DNA of 64,000 nt from Dichetophora obliterata (Eukaryota; Arthropoda; Insecta; Diptera; Sciomyzidae): assembly GCA_963920525.1 (NCBI GenBank), contig OY986440.1, positions 15,020,298-15,084,297 on the forward strand, given 5' to 3'. Below are positions 44,898 through 56,169 of this stretch, in pieces. Below the pieces are notes generated by a model. The model had not been told where the DNA came from, did not search any database, and saw only the letters and a program-made list of their open reading frames with translations. Within the stretch, counting starts at the first letter, position 1. Every line of letters begins with the position of its first letter. The position numbers and the translations under genes were made by a program.

Positions 44898-46118
44898 GCG
44901 GATCGCTGGATCCGAGCTAGTTTTGTTGTGTTGTATGCTTTATTCAGTGCAGGCCACCATACTAGTGCACCATACGCCAAGATAGGTCGCACTACTGCTG
45001 TGTATAGCCATAAGAGCATTTTTGGTTGAAGACCCCATTTCCTACCAAAGGTTTTTTTGCAGGCGTAGAAGGCTATACAGGCCTTCTTGACCCTTTGTTC
45101 GATGTTAGTTTTCCAGCTTAGCTTAGGATCCAGAATGACACCTAGGTATTTTGCGCTACTGGATAGTGTAAGAGGTTGGTTGTTGAGCTTTGGAAGGACA
45201 AATTGTGGCGCTTTGGTTTTTGTGGTGAATAACATCAGTTCCGTCTTGCTAGGGTTAACTCCAAGGCCGCACCTGGCAGCCCAGACACTGAGTTTTCCCA
45301 AAGCAACCTCCATTAGCTCACTGAGCGTAGAGGGGAACAGTCCTGATACCATAACAACCACGTCATCCGCATAAGCCACCACTTTGACCCCATTGCAATT
45401 TAGTGTATTAAGAAATTCATTCATGGCGATGAGCCAGAGTAGGGGGGAAATTACTTCTCCTTGCGGAGTACCCCTACTGACAAATCTCGTGAGTTGGCAG
45501 CCACCCAGGTCTGCCTGGATTATTCTGTTTCTGAGCATTGAGACTATCCAGTTTCTCACCGGTGCTTGTACGCCAAGGTTGGTAAGAGAATCAAAAATGG
45601 CCCTAGTATGAATATTGTTAAAAGCCCCTTCTATGTCTAAGAAGGCCGCAAGAGTGTATTGTTTAAAGTATATTGATCTTTCAATAGTGGTAATAACCTC
45701 GTGTAGGGCGGTATCTGTGGATCTGCCCTTGAGGTATGCGTGTTGGGCGTTGGATATGTTAGCACCCTTTAGAACGTCCCTGAGATGAATATCCAGTACA
45801 CGCTCTAGGGTTTTCAGTGCGAATGATGTGAGGCTTATTGGTCTAAAATCCTTGGCTGATTCGTGACCTCTCCTCCCAGCTTTGGGTATAAATATTACCT
45901 TAACTCTTCTCCAGCTCCTTGGAGTGTAGTTAAGGCAGAGACACTTAGTGAAGATAGAGAGTAGGATAGGTGCAACTACATCTTGTAGCTTCTGCAACAT
46001 TATTGGAAGTATGCCGTCGGGACCTGGTGATTTGTATGGAGAGAAGCTGCTTAAGGCCCAGATAACCCTTTCCATTGAGATAAAGGAGCCAGTCGGAACC
46101 GCCGCAGTTGCCTCAGGT
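44840..46118 (-). pseudogene. LINE ORF2, reverse transcriptase region
   Basis: Motifs in order: YKSPGPDGILPIML, FIPKAGRRGHESAKDFRPIS, AFLDIEGAFNNI (first catalytic Asp), SRGTPQGEVISPLLWLIAMN, VVAYADDVVVMV (catalytic Asp pair), KYLGVILDPKLSW and ILAYGALVWWPAL. The frame is uninterrupted from the TAA near 46118 to the shift at about 44880. Confidence 0.85.
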
Positions 46119-46120
46119 GA

Positions 46121-47351
46121 TTATATACCTAAGTTCTCATTGCAGTTGCTCCTGCAGCCGGGAAAGTGTGTGTTGAGTAAGTGTTCCAGGGATTCATTGG
46201 TAGATTCTGTCCACGTACCATCGTCTTTCCGAATGAAAGATGGACTGGTGCTTTCTTTGGACAGAATTTTGCTTAGTCTTGCCGATTCTTTTATATTGTC
46301 GATCGATTGGGTGTATTCCTGCCAAGAATGCTTTTTCGCGTCTCGAATTGCTTGCTTGTAGGTTTTGAGGATGTCTCTGTAAGGTTGCCAAAGACACTGT
46401 CTGTGACACGAGTTGAAAGTTTTCCTAACCCTTTTCCTAAGGTCGGATAAATCTTTGCTCCACCACGGAGGAAGAGATTTCTTCTTACCCCTGCTAATGG
46501 GACATGAGACTCTAAAGGCAACCTGCATGGTTTTCTCTAGGGCCTCCACGGAAGAGTCTAACTCCTCCGCAGTTGAGATTTGTTTGTAGGCTAAAGAACG
46601 GATTTTTGGGCGAGCCACTTTGGCAAATTTGGCCCAGTCAGTACGTTTGGGGTTACGAAATGGAAGAGGTGCCCCTGTTTCAAGATTCAAATCAAAGAGG
46701 ATCAAGCTGTGATCCGAGAAGGAACTTTTTCTCGAAACTCTCCAATTGACTACTTTAAGAGACTCGTTTTCGGATAGAAGGGTAATATCCAAGACCTCAC
46801 TCCAGCCTGTGAAGTTGTCAGTACTTGGAAAGGTGAAAGTAGGTGTATTTCCTTTATTGCATATGTTTAGATTAGAGTTAATTATAAAGTCGAATAAAAG
46901 CTCACCTCTAGCTCTCAGAGCTGCCCCATAGTGTGTGTCTCGCATTGGCATCGCAGCCCAAAATTGTGTTGGTGTTGTCCAGCATTGCCGTAGCCACTAA
47001 TCGCTTCGCCTCGTCTGGAAGAGCTTCCCTGTCGTGGCCCATATAGGCTGAGGCTATGAAAAGATTGTTGGCGCCCTCCAGTTTGACAACTGTCAGGTCT
47101 GAAGAGCTAAGGTTAGGGAGTAGAAATAAGTGTATGTGCTTTTTGGCTACAATGCAAGTTCTTGGTTTACCTGCTGTTCTCTTGTAGTAGATGTTGTAGT
47201 GGTTTTTCTGGAACCCTTTTACTACTGAGTCTCTGACCCAGGGCTCCTGTATAATGGCCACGTCGATACCATCCTCCATCATGAGGATGGCCAGATTATC
47301 AGCAGCACATCTGGCGTGCTGCAGGTTAACCTGTAATATCGATAGTTGCAT
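46121..47351 (-). pseudogene. LINE ORF2, APE endonuclease region
   Basis: The ATG at 47349-47351 overlaps the ORF1 stop. Motifs: LQVNLQHARCA (N-terminus), IIQEPWVRD (catalytic Glu), IASAYMGHDR, GCDANARHTLWGS (catalytic D-x-N). A frameshift at about 46920 changes frame, then LDITLLSEN and FSDHSLILFDL (catalytic Asp-His) follow. The linker (KKKSLPPWWSKDLSDLRKRV) is typical. An in-frame TAA near 46118 precedes RT. Confidence 0.8.
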
Positions 47352-48400
47352 TACGTGGCTGGTGGTTGTTGTGGCTGCTGCGTGGAAGGCACCGTCGGAT
47401 CCTCGATTGTAAGGGAATCGAGGATATCATCGACGCTGACGCCTTCTTCCGCGGACGGGTCTTTAAAGATCTTTAGTTTGGCACGACGGATGCCAAACCT
47501 AAGGGTGTTGCCCGCTTTCTCCAGAGCACCCAGGCACTCGTCTGAGATAAGCAGTAGGAAGGTCATGCTGTTACGCTGAAGGTCCTCAGTCTTGATGACA
47601 GCCCAGTCGTTCATGGGAATGTCTGGGTTGTGCAGTTAGAGGATTTCGATGAGCTTACTTTTCTCAAGCTTCATCTTAGGCAACCAAATGCGAGCACGAG
47701 GTCTCCTCGGAATATCCTTAGCCGGGATTAGCTTAAGGCTTAATCCGTCCCATGCGTCCCTGATCTTAGAGACGCACTCGCTTAGGAATTCTTTGGAGAA
47801 CTGATCCTCGCATTTGATCACCCGGAATCCTCGCACTACATCCGCAGATTCGAAAGATGGAAGCGCACCACCCTTGTTGCCGAGAAGATGCTCAATGACC
47901 ATCTCGGACAACTTGGCTTCGATGTTGCCCCACTCTTCCGAAATCTGCTTGTGGCTGTTTGAGTTTGCGTCAATCAGCGCCACCTGTAGGTGATCCCTGG
48001 CCACCTCACTAAAGGCGCGTTGGCTGGTTGTCGGTTGCTCAACCACGGTTGACTTGCCGCTGACCTTTGCCCTCTTCGCAACGTTGTCGATCGCATCTTG
48101 CAACCGATTTCGCTTTGAATTGGCTGCGTCAGCAGGCTGAGTAGCCTGGTACTTCAGGTACTCATCAATCGTAGCCTCGCATTTTTATCTGTCTTCCACG
48201 TGGCGCTCCTGAACCGTACCCTGCTCCGCATTTTTGTCTATCTTGGCAAGAATGAACAGAGCCTTGGTATATTTCGCTTTCAGTAGCGCGCCGTGGGATT
48301 TCCTGCTCTTCGGACCACTATGGCTGGTGGTCACATTGGAGCAGGATGTGGATGGTTTTGTCGAGCCACTGTGGCTGGTGGTCTCGGGTATGGTATTTAG
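47351..48400 (-). pseudogene. LINE ORF1 (DUF4780-like)
   Basis: One frame runs from about 48400 to the TAA at 47351-47353 with two in-frame TAA codons (48185-48187 and 47633-47635). The N-terminal part is Ser/Thr-rich, then basic (RNRLQDAIDNVAKRAKVSG). The conserved C-terminal part (RGFRVIKCEDQF, DIPRRPRARIWLPKMKLE, MNDWAVIKTEDLQ) resembles the DUF4780 domain found in ORF1-type proteins of insect LINEs. Such proteins bind element RNA. I could not fix the start codon. Confidence 0.68.
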
Positions 48401-48429
48401 TGTTTGACTAGAAGGGGAAAGAAAAGGTC

Positions 48430-48744
48430 GGCCATGGCGAGCCCCAATACCATGGTAAAGCCAGTGTTTCTCTCTGGTTCGGCCAGGTCAGAGAGGGGAT
48501 ACGCTAGAATACAGCACAGATTACCCTTGGCTGCAAACTTTAAACTCGGTGGGCGCCATCCCTCGACCCCGGAGTTAAGGGTGGGATAAGTTTTAGTTCA
48601 TTGCCTCTCAACAGCCTGTACGACATGGGTGGCCCTAACAGGAACCAAGGCTCCCTGGAGCCGAGGTTCCCGTCGTCATAGCCCGCTGCGCTGCAATTTA
48701 AGCCCCTACACCACGACAAGGTAGTTATCCCAAATTAGTAGGAG
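48430..48744 (-). other. 5' UTR of the LOA-like LINE
   Basis: GC-richer non-coding leader between the upstream target repeat and ORF1. LINE promoters are normally internal to this region; no specific box was identified. Confidence 0.5.
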
Positions 48745-49908
48745 ATAAAGGACGTACAGTAGCTAAAAATAAACTTAGCTCCAAAGATGAAAGGTATTTT
48801 TTAAGAGAAATAATAAAAGGCCCATTTTTATTTGCACTTTAACTAGAGGTCATGTTAAAACTCAATTTGAAAAAGATTTTACACTCAGACACAATTTGAA
48901 GAGTTTTGAGTAAAAGTTGTTTAAGTTAAGGAGTAGCACGAAAAAGGCACTGTATTAGAAATAAATATGTAATATAACGCCCTAATTTCGTGCATGAGCA
49001 GATGAGCAAAGACTTTCTATTCTGGAGCAAGGGTTATTAAACAGAAAACATTAGGATCTTTGGCACTTTCAAACAATAAACTTTTAGAGCAAGTTTTGTT
49101 TACCGATGAGAGTTTATTTAATTTATATGAATCAGATGGAAAGCGAAAACCGAATGAAGAATTTTGCAATACAAATTCTAAACATACGATTAAGCATGGT
49201 AGAGGATCAGGCATGGTTTGGGGGTGCGTCTGATGTTTGAAGGATTAATTTTATTGAAGGTATAATGGACAAAAATATGTTCCTCGATATTCTCATGGCT
49301 CAAGTAAAAGAAAGTGCGGGTAAATAAGGAATTGCAGACAATTCTTAGTTTTACCAAACAATGACCTGAAACATACGACGCTATTGGTAAAGAATTGTGT
49401 ATTTAATATTTGTCCAAATGTCAAAAAAAACATCCTCACAAGGCCCAGATTAAAATGTTATAGAACATCTATGACATGAACTCGAACCCTGAGTGCAGTA
49501 TCAGAGATGGGCAACTAAAGATCCAATCCTAAAAAAAAGTATCCTAAGTGAAGAGTGGACTCAGATTGGAGCTGAAGTTTTAAAAAATTTGGCTGCACCC
49601 ATTTCAAAAAGGCTGCAGGAAGTCATATAAGAAAAAGCATTGGCAACAAAATATTAAATTTTTAGTTTTAGCATTGAATTCCTTATCTGCCCGACTTTCA
49701 ATGTGAGCTCGCTTTTAAGGCTTTGGTTTGATTTAATTTTGTTTTACCGTTATGTTCTAATTTTTTAACTATGTTTCTGTTTAATTTTGCTCACCAATAA
49801 AGAACATTTGAAAAAATAATTGCTCCAAGTTTCTTCTTACATTTTCATTTCTGAAACCAATGCGAAAGTGCTAAGAAATGCCTGCCCGAATTTCGTTGTG
49901 GGCCACTG

Positions 49909-50199
49909 TATGTAATATTTGCTAGAAATATCGATGACATTACATCTATATAATATACGTTTGATATTTTTTGAAAAGAAGAAAATTATAGAATATATTT
50001 GTATGTGCTTCAACTGTAATACTAATATATACATGAAATATATTATCATTGTTTTAATTCAAAAATAAACCATAAAAACAATTTGCTTAAATCTGCATTT
50101 TTTCATTCTGTATACTTCCCAAAATTGTAAAGGTAAACCGCACTAAATAACAATTTTCTAAAACAGGAAACTGTATGTTGATTCTATTAAATAGAACGG
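49909..50199. other. No gene seen
   Basis: AT-rich. Confidence 0.5.
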
Positions 50200-50271
50200 A
50201 ATAATGGTCCACAGCGATAAAATTTATTAGATTTCACGAGTTTACAAAGACAAATAAGACAATATCTACTA

Positions 50272-52212
50272 TCACAAATTTAAATCTTGGCAGAATGTAA
50301 GTAGATTTTTCTTAAATAATTTCATAGAAGTGAAAGTTTTAAGGCTTCTTGGTAATTTGTTCAAGCGCCGAGTAACTCTAACCTGGAAAGATCTTTTAAA
50401 TAGAGAGCAGGCAATAGTAGGAAAAAAAATTTGGACATTTCTGGAGGAATGTGAGAATACAAACCTACTTACTAGGTAATGCGGTAATTGATTTTTTATA
50501 CTCTTGTAAAAGTGCAAAAGAAGTCCAATTTTATTGAAGTTTTCAAAACTGCAATTCAGAAATTGTAAAACATAAGAAGATATATGATGACGAAGTCTGA
50601 CGTTATACACAAATCTAACTATTCTATTACATAATATAATAGGTAAATGTAGATGCATGCTTTAGAGTTTTCTTAGCGTGAAGTTTATTTTCGAGCACAG
50701 GGAATTAATATGTGATTCAAAAGAAAGGTTTTTGTCTAATATCACACCTAAACATTTATCAACCTAAACATTTATCAACGAAGTCAATATGTGAGTTATT
50801 TATATGAATAGAAAGATTCAAGTCTCCTCCTCTTTTGTTTTGGAAGCATTAATTTTTAGGAATTGTCATCCAGGATGATATATTCAAGGTGTTGTAATTT
50901 ACGAGTGATTCCAAAACATCAAGAAACTGATACTCACCAGAAAATAAGAGCTGAATATCATCAGCAAAAATAAAAGGTGTACAAACATTTCTGTCAACGC
51001 AATTAGTAAGGCTATTAAGGTATAACATAAATAAGATGGGACCAAGCACCGAACCTTGAGGAACACCACTAGCAACATTTAAAACATTTGAAGAAGAGTT
51101 GTTGTTGTTTACAAATTGTTTACGTTCTCAAATAAGAAAAAAGTAATTTGCACGCAGTTTTAGAAAATTCAAAATCACTAGCTAACTTTAAAATGAGCTT
51201 TCCATGATTTACTAAGTCGAACGCTTTCGACATGTCGAGATAGAGCTGGTAGGACACTAATTAGTCGGAAATTATCTAAGTCATTAGAAAGATCTGACTT
51301 TTTTTTATAGGTACAACACATGCCGTCTTCCAAGCATTTGGAAATTCAGATGTGGTAAAAATGGAGTTACAAAATATAGCAGATAGTCTTCTAAATACGG
51401 GGAAACAATTTTTAAGAATTTAAAAGGAATGTTGTCATGACCACAAGCATTAGATTTAATTTTAGTGAAAGCTAAAAGCAGTTCATGATGATCACTGGCA
51501 CGAAAAGAAAAACCATCTTCATTTATTTGGTCAAAGTTGACATCTACAGCCGCTAAGGATTATTGTGATACAAAGCATGTATTAATTTCATCTACATCGA
51601 CATTAATAGTTGTATGATCAGTATTCGAGCATCCATTTTTTTTTTTATAATATCCCACATTTGCTTACTGTTTGTTTTGTTAAACATACGACTATGAGCA
51701 CTCATTTTTAATTTTCGAATAGTAGATTTAGTGCGGTTTCTATATTTACAGAATGTTCTCCATTTTTGTATACAGTGGTCTTCAATATGAGCTTTAAAAG
51801 CGAGATCACGAAGCGATCTAATGTAAAGAATTTCTTTAGATTTCATCCAGTTATTAGTATTAATGTTAGGACGATATTGAGACATAGGAACTAAAGAAAG
51901 TAAAGAATGTAAATGAGTATTTATTATAAGGAGTTGCTCATTAACATCACTAGTAGAGTAAATTCTATCAATATCAGACTGACAAAATTCTGTTTGCAAG
52001 GGTTTCATGGTTAATTTTATTATAATTACGATAGAGCGTATCATTATTATAGCGCTATATAGGAATACTGATAGATATAAAAATAAGTGCATGGTGGGAA
52101 ATGCCAGGGGACATTGCATTTGGCCAGACCGATGCAGAAAATCTCTATTACTCAAAAAACAATAGTCAATCAAAGAAACACTATATTGGCTAACATCAAA
52201 GTGTGTAGGCAA
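50272..52212 (-). pseudogene. Linker, RT and C-terminal region of the CR1/Jockey-like LINE
   Basis: Linker 52212-51592 includes FLHRSGQMQCPLAF-like residues, then a basic stretch. RT pieces: KIKSNACGHDNIPFKFLKI (about 51460), LGPILFMLYLNSLTNCV and FIFADDIQLLFSGEY (catalytic DD, about 50955). C-terminal region 50658-50272 has RIVRFVYNVRLRHHISSYV and FKRSFQVRVTRRLNKLP. Several stops and shifts at 51050-51480. Confidence 0.72.
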
Positions 52213-53365
52213 TGAGTTGTGTACGCAGGAAAGATTAAGTCGCTGTCAAACAGAACGAATATTGAGAAACTTTCAAAAACTTAACATATCATTGTTGAAA
52301 TCACCCATAACAACAACATTAGAATATTGAATAAGTAAATTACTTAAGGAATCTTCAGAAGCTTCCAAAATTTTTGATGCATCATGAATAGTTTCAATAA
52401 AAAGAGCCTCACAAATGCCATACTCTTACTTACTTAGTTGGCGCTACAACCGTATGTCGGTCTTGGCCTCATCTAAGAATTTGCGCCAGCCATTTCTGTC
52501 TTTCGCTTGCTGGCGCCAGTTGGAAATTCCAAGCTTCGTCAGGTTGTCCTCTACTTGGTCTTTCCAACGAAGATGCGGTCGTCATCTTCTGCGTTGACCG
52601 CCGCTGGGTACCGAATCAAATGTTTTCTTCACTGGAGCATCGTCTTTCATGCGCTGAACATGACCTAGCCAGCGAAGCCGCTCGATTTTAATGCGCTTGA
52701 CTATGTCGATGTCAGCGTACAGCTCATACAGTTCATCATTCCACCGTATTCGGTACTCGCCATTGACGCAGATTGGTCCGTAGATCTTACGAAGAATCTT
52801 TCTCTCGAATGCTCCTAAAGTCTTTTCATCTGAACAGCTCAGCGTCCAGGTTTGTGATGCATAAAGTAGGACGGGCATGATGAGCGATTTATAGAGCGTG
52901 ATTTTCGTTCGTCGAGAGAGGGCTCTGCTTCTCAATTGCCTACAGAGCCCAAAGTAACACCTGTTGGCAAGAGTTATTCTTCGTTTGATCTCCATACTCT
53001 GATTCGCCATACTCTGAAGACTGAAAAATAACAGTGAATTTTAATTTATCAGAAATGTACAAACCAACTCCCCCCCCCCCTCTATTACCAGGTTGATCAT
53101 TGCGACAAAAAATAAAACCAGGTATTTCAACGGATCTGCTAGAAATATGTGGTTTAAGCCATGTTTCAGTGATAGCAACAATGTCTAAAGTGCTATTTCT
53201 AAGAATGCATCTTAGTTCATCAAATTTAGACGAAGATAACGATGGCTTAATACTTTGACAATTAATGTGTTCAATGTTTAAATTTTGTCCTAAATTTTTT
53301 AAACTAGATGATAAATAGGTGTTATCGCTGACAATTGGACCAAGATTAACATTATGTGACATCAA
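52150..53365 (-). pseudogene. APE endonuclease of the CR1/Jockey-like LINE
   Basis: From 53365: LNIEHINCQSIKPSL (Asn of the N-terminal motif), LDIVAITETWLKPHI (catalytic Glu), GGGGVGLYISDKLKF, then the RTE insertion. On the other side the frame resumes (EALFIETIHDASKILEAS, VVVMGDFNNDML with D-x-N), followed by a stop. The read-through across the insertion restores a single domain once one copy of the 9-bp duplication is removed. Confidence 0.75.
52426..53005 (-). mobile_element. RTE-like LINE fragment, 9-bp TSD GCCATACTC
   Basis: Perfect duplications GCCATACTC at 52417-52425 and 53006-53014. The frame reads RRITLANRCYFGLCRQLRS, PVLLYASQTWTLSCSDEKTL, AFERKILRKIYGPICVNGEY and RLRWLGHVQRMKDDAP, the C-terminal end of RTE-type RT proteins. 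A stop in GRRR-type context is followed by LTKLGISNWRQQAKDRNGWR. The 3' tail is AACTAAGTAAGTAAG, a simple-repeat tail. Strongly 5'-truncated. Confidence 0.85.
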
Positions 53366-53860
53366 AATTAAGTATTTTAAAAAGGGTGCCCTAGATAATG
53401 AGAAAAAAATAAGGACTCGAAAATACTCGAAATATTAAAGTAAGAATGAATATAAAAATTGCTTATATGTAAAGAACACATGACTATTTCTAGTTAAAAA
53501 TTATGAAAGAATCGAAGAATGTCGTGAAAAAAATAGCATAGTTAAATTAAAGTATATTGATTACTAAGGGTTGATATGAGATTACAGAATTACGGAATTT
53601 TTTAACTTATATAAATAGTAGTACAGGTAATTAAAGAGAATATAATTGAAGACATACTAAGATAATATTAAATTTAAATTGCAAGGTTGGTTATAACCAC
53701 TGTAAATAGAGCTTACAAGATAATTCATTGTTCCAATTTAAACGCGTTCAAAACAAAGATAGAGTCAAATACAAATAAGATTCCAAATAATACATGTGTA
53801 TGTAAAAAATTAAATTAAAGAAAAGATTACAATATCAAAAAGTCTTAAAAAAAAGTAAAA
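53366..53860. other. No gene seen
   Basis: AT-rich sequence 5' of the LINE endonuclease; possibly ORF1/ORF2 spacer of that element. Confidence 0.4.
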
Positions 53861-53992
53861 TCAAACCATGCCAGTAGATGAGCTAGGGTTAGGATTTGGT
53901 GCAGCCGGTGAATTAGTAGATGAGCCAAGGTTAGAATTCAGCAAGTCAGCACATTGAATAAAATTCATTAGATGTTCACTTCCATTCGCCAT
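53861..53992 (-). CDS. Small ORF, 43 residues, possible LINE ORF1 remnant
   Basis: ATG at 53992 to TGA at 53861. Pro/Ser/Asn-rich C-terminal half (NSPAAPNPNPSSSTG) and a helical N-terminal half. Less AT-rich than its surroundings. It sits upstream of the LINE endonuclease on the same strand, so a remnant of ORF1 is the likeliest reading. Not recognised. Confidence 0.28.
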   Translation of the reverse strand: MANGSEHLMNFIQCADLLNSNLGSSTNSPAAPNPNPSSSTGMV

Positions 53993-55537
53993 GATAACTC
54001 TAGCTTTGTTTCCAAAAACAATCGTGAATGACTTAATTTTATTTTCTTTTCTCAATTTCCAACAAATATACAAATATATTTTATACATTAAAACCAATAA
54101 TTTCATTACCATTTACAAAAATAATTCAAAATTAATGTTAAATAATAATGTAAGCTAATAAAATTTACTGGTGGGAATATAATTGTTTTTAGTTAACATT
54201 ATGGTATTTAAATTTTTTTATTAAAAAAACCATTAAATTAGCAAACTTATGAAACTGCGAAAAAGCTTCGCTACTCTCGTGGTTCCAGCGACGCATCTGC
54301 TTTTTTTATTTCAGAGGTTTTTTGAAAACAATATAAAACACTTAATCTTTTCTTTTTTTTTTCCAAAGTTATTTGATTTAACTTTCAGACAAAAAAAATT
54401 TTAGTTTTTTTCTCATTCTAAGGCGATAGCCTTTCTTCAAGGAAATGTGTTGTACCGAGAAAATCTAGTTTTCGAGATATCGCAATAATTTTGATGTCAC
54501 AATATCGTATACCGTTATTTTTAGCAACCAACGACTTTTCACACAAAAATACGTTATGCTTAGAAAAGCTACAGTTTTCGATAGTTTTCAAGAGTTTCAA
54601 CTAAATTTGAAATACACTTTGTACTTAGCTAGCTAGATCTTTTCTGCATGTTTCAACGGGGCAAGTAAATTGTTTTGTTTTTTGTCATTAAAAGTTGCGT
54701 ATTATTTATAACAAAACTTTGCCTTTGCATTGCTTTTCATTGATATATTTGCAACTGACACTATTTCAGCGCAAAATATTTTCTAATTGACGCTGAAATT
54801 TGCTACATTTGGCCAAAAACCAGTTCAATACGCTGCACAGCAACCAGAACAGCATTTGGTTTTTACGCCACACGACGGTAGTGATCGATCTTAATGGCCG
54901 GCACAAACAAAGACAATTTTGCAAACACCACTTCTTAATGTTGGGAAAATTGTCTTTGTTTTGGTTTTGACAAAGGCCTGAAATCTCCAACATGAACATT
55001 TTGACGCAAACATAACCCAGCTAGCCAATCGGTGCGAAAACGTCAAGTTTTATTACCTTCTCGCTGTGTGTGTTCATACGTTTCTGCTGTTGAAAACAGC
55101 ATGAAAACGGTACGTTTTACATATGAAATGAAAATCCGTTAACATATAAGAAAAATGGTACAAACAAATACTTGCAGAATGTTACAGAAACGTACATTTG
55201 AAATGTTATGAAAAAGTGCACTTTTAAAAGCACTGAAGCGGACCGTTTACCAAAGCATAACTCTTAAAAGCACTGAAACGGACCTTTTAGTTGTTACCAA
55301 AGCATACACTGTGTGTGGCATAAACACCTTCCGTTTCAAAAATTAATACGATTGTAATTAAATTGTAAAAAACTTTTGTTTTATGTTTCTAATTCGTTGA
55401 TTAATTTTTTTAGTTTTTATTGTATGTTTAATTGTTATAATTTTTTACATATGTATTTTTTTCAAGATTAAGTAAGAATATGAAATCAAAAGAATCGACA
55501 AAAATTACAAACTTAGTAATTTTCAAAAAGAACATAA
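53993..55537. other. No gene seen
   Basis: AT-rich. Contains a small hairpin (AAAGACAATTTTGC with GGGAAAATTGTCTTTG, about 54909-54963) and the direct repeat listed at 55217. No coding evidence. Confidence 0.5.
55217..55312. repeat. Direct repeat, two units of about 48 bp
   Basis: Both units contain CTTAAAAGCACTGAAACGGACC (one variable base; written here as two overlapping blocks CTTAAAAGCACTGAA and GAAACGGACC) and ACCAAAGCATA. Confidence 0.6.
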
Positions 55538-56097
55538 TGTACGGATTCAGAGTCACTGAACTCGCACGTTTTTTTTGACTATGCAGAGTCAATTTTCATG
55601 GTCAGAGAATCGTGCATTTCAAGGTTTTGAGTCAGTGCATTTTCCTCAAAAACAACCTTGGCTTTGAACGCGAGTAACCTCAACAACATGAAGTAAAAAC
55701 AAAAGCAGTTTAAGCTTTAAATCAAACAACTGTATGTCCAAACAGCACATGGAAATATGATCCCTTTTGTTTTGTTATTTTCATATGCTCGTCAAATATG
55801 CTGACAAACCAACTCATGGCCAAGGTTATTTTTGTGCACACTGCAATACGCACACTGCAATATATTTAAGTTTGCTTATTTTGTTTGAATATATATTTTT
55901 TCAATATGGTTTTTCGCTTATAAAAAGGCGAAAAACTTAATAAAGCAGTCAGTTAGTAATCAAAACGTTTTAAAGTGTATTAACTCTCCACAAACAGTTC
56001 AAGTGCTGTTTGTAAAAACTAAAAACATTCGTAGTACAAGTTTATGTGCTTAGGCTCAAACCTAAAACCTCCGAAAATCCAAACGCGGATTTAAACA
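55538..56097 (+). repeat. 5' LTR, 560 bp
   Basis: Starts TGTACGGATT and ends TTTAAACA (TG...CA). Contains promoter elements (next entry). Compared with the 3' LTR it has one fewer copy of the 14-bp unit GCACACTGCAATAC and four base differences. Confidence 0.92.
55919..55955 (+). promoter_or_regulatory. LTR core promoter: TATA box and initiator
   Basis: TATAAAAA at 55919-55926 is followed about 30 bp later by TCAGTT at 55949-55954, which matches the arthropod initiator with start at A 55951. The spacing is canonical. The same pair exists in the 3' LTR. Confidence 0.65.
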
Positions 56098-56098
56098 T

Positions 56099-56114
56099 TG
56101 GCGCCCCCGGGTGG
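56099..56114 (+). other. Primer binding site, tRNA-Asn
   Basis: TGGCGCCCCCGGGTGG begins one base after the 5' LTR. It is the complement of the 3' end of insect tRNA-Asn(GTT) including CCA, as I recall that tRNA (3' end CCACCCGGGGGCG plus CCA). All 16 bases match. Confidence 0.75.
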
Positions 56115-56169
56115 ACTCACTCTACTAAATCATCTTTAATTAAACTCCTGCTTGGTGTCTTTGAATAAT

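Larger units (their letters stand above)
43637..48744 (-). mobile_element. LOA-like non-LTR retrotransposon, full length, 11-bp TSD
   Basis: Direct repeats ATAAAGGACGT at 43626-43636 and 48745-48755 flank 5108 bp. On the minus strand it has a 5' UTR (about 48744-48430), ORF1, ORF2 (endonuclease, RT, RNase H, C-terminal Cys/His region) and a 3' tail of short AACC repeats. An RNase H domain and a DUF4780-like ORF1 suggest the I/LOA group. ORF1 stop and ORF2 start overlap as TAATG. Two frameshifts and three nonsense codons make this copy inactive. Confidence 0.82.
43475..49628 (+). pseudogene. Tc1-type transposase, two parts (43475-43636 and 48756-49628)
   Basis: The first part is a helix-turn-helix (AERQIVIDYYLKGKSERQIS, then STVHDIIKHY). 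After the inserted LINE the second HTH continues (KNKLSSKDERYFLREIIK). The DDE domain is readable in pieces: VLFTDESLFNLYES (first Asp), VKHG-type motif and GSGMVWGCV followed by TGA, a remnant of the second Asp motif near 49355, and a remnant of the region before the Glu near 49440-49490. Multiple stops and shifts, so dead; decay is on both sides of the LINE. Confidence 0.75.
43130..49908 (+). mobile_element. Tc1-like element split by a LINE
   Basis: Ends start CAGTGGCTCACAACGAAA and CAGTGGCCCACAACGAAA and are complementary over about 48 bp (GGGCAGGCATTTCTTAGCAC). TA at 43128-43129 and 49909-49910. Without the LINE (43637-48744) and one copy of its duplicated site the element is about 1.66 kb, a normal Tc1 length. 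Confidence 0.85.
50200..53365 (-). mobile_element. CR1/Jockey-like LINE, decayed, split by an RTE fragment
   Basis: Minus-strand order: endonuclease (53365 to about 52150), linker (52212-51592), RT (about 51480-50849) and C-terminal region (50658-50272). 3' end is uncertain, near 50200. Many frameshifts. The RTE fragment at 52426-53005 interrupts the endonuclease. Confidence 0.75.

Noticed and set aside
43755..47351. A functional LINE in this window
   Set aside because: Catalytic residues are present, but two frameshifts and three nonsense codons across ORF1/ORF2 exclude a working copy.
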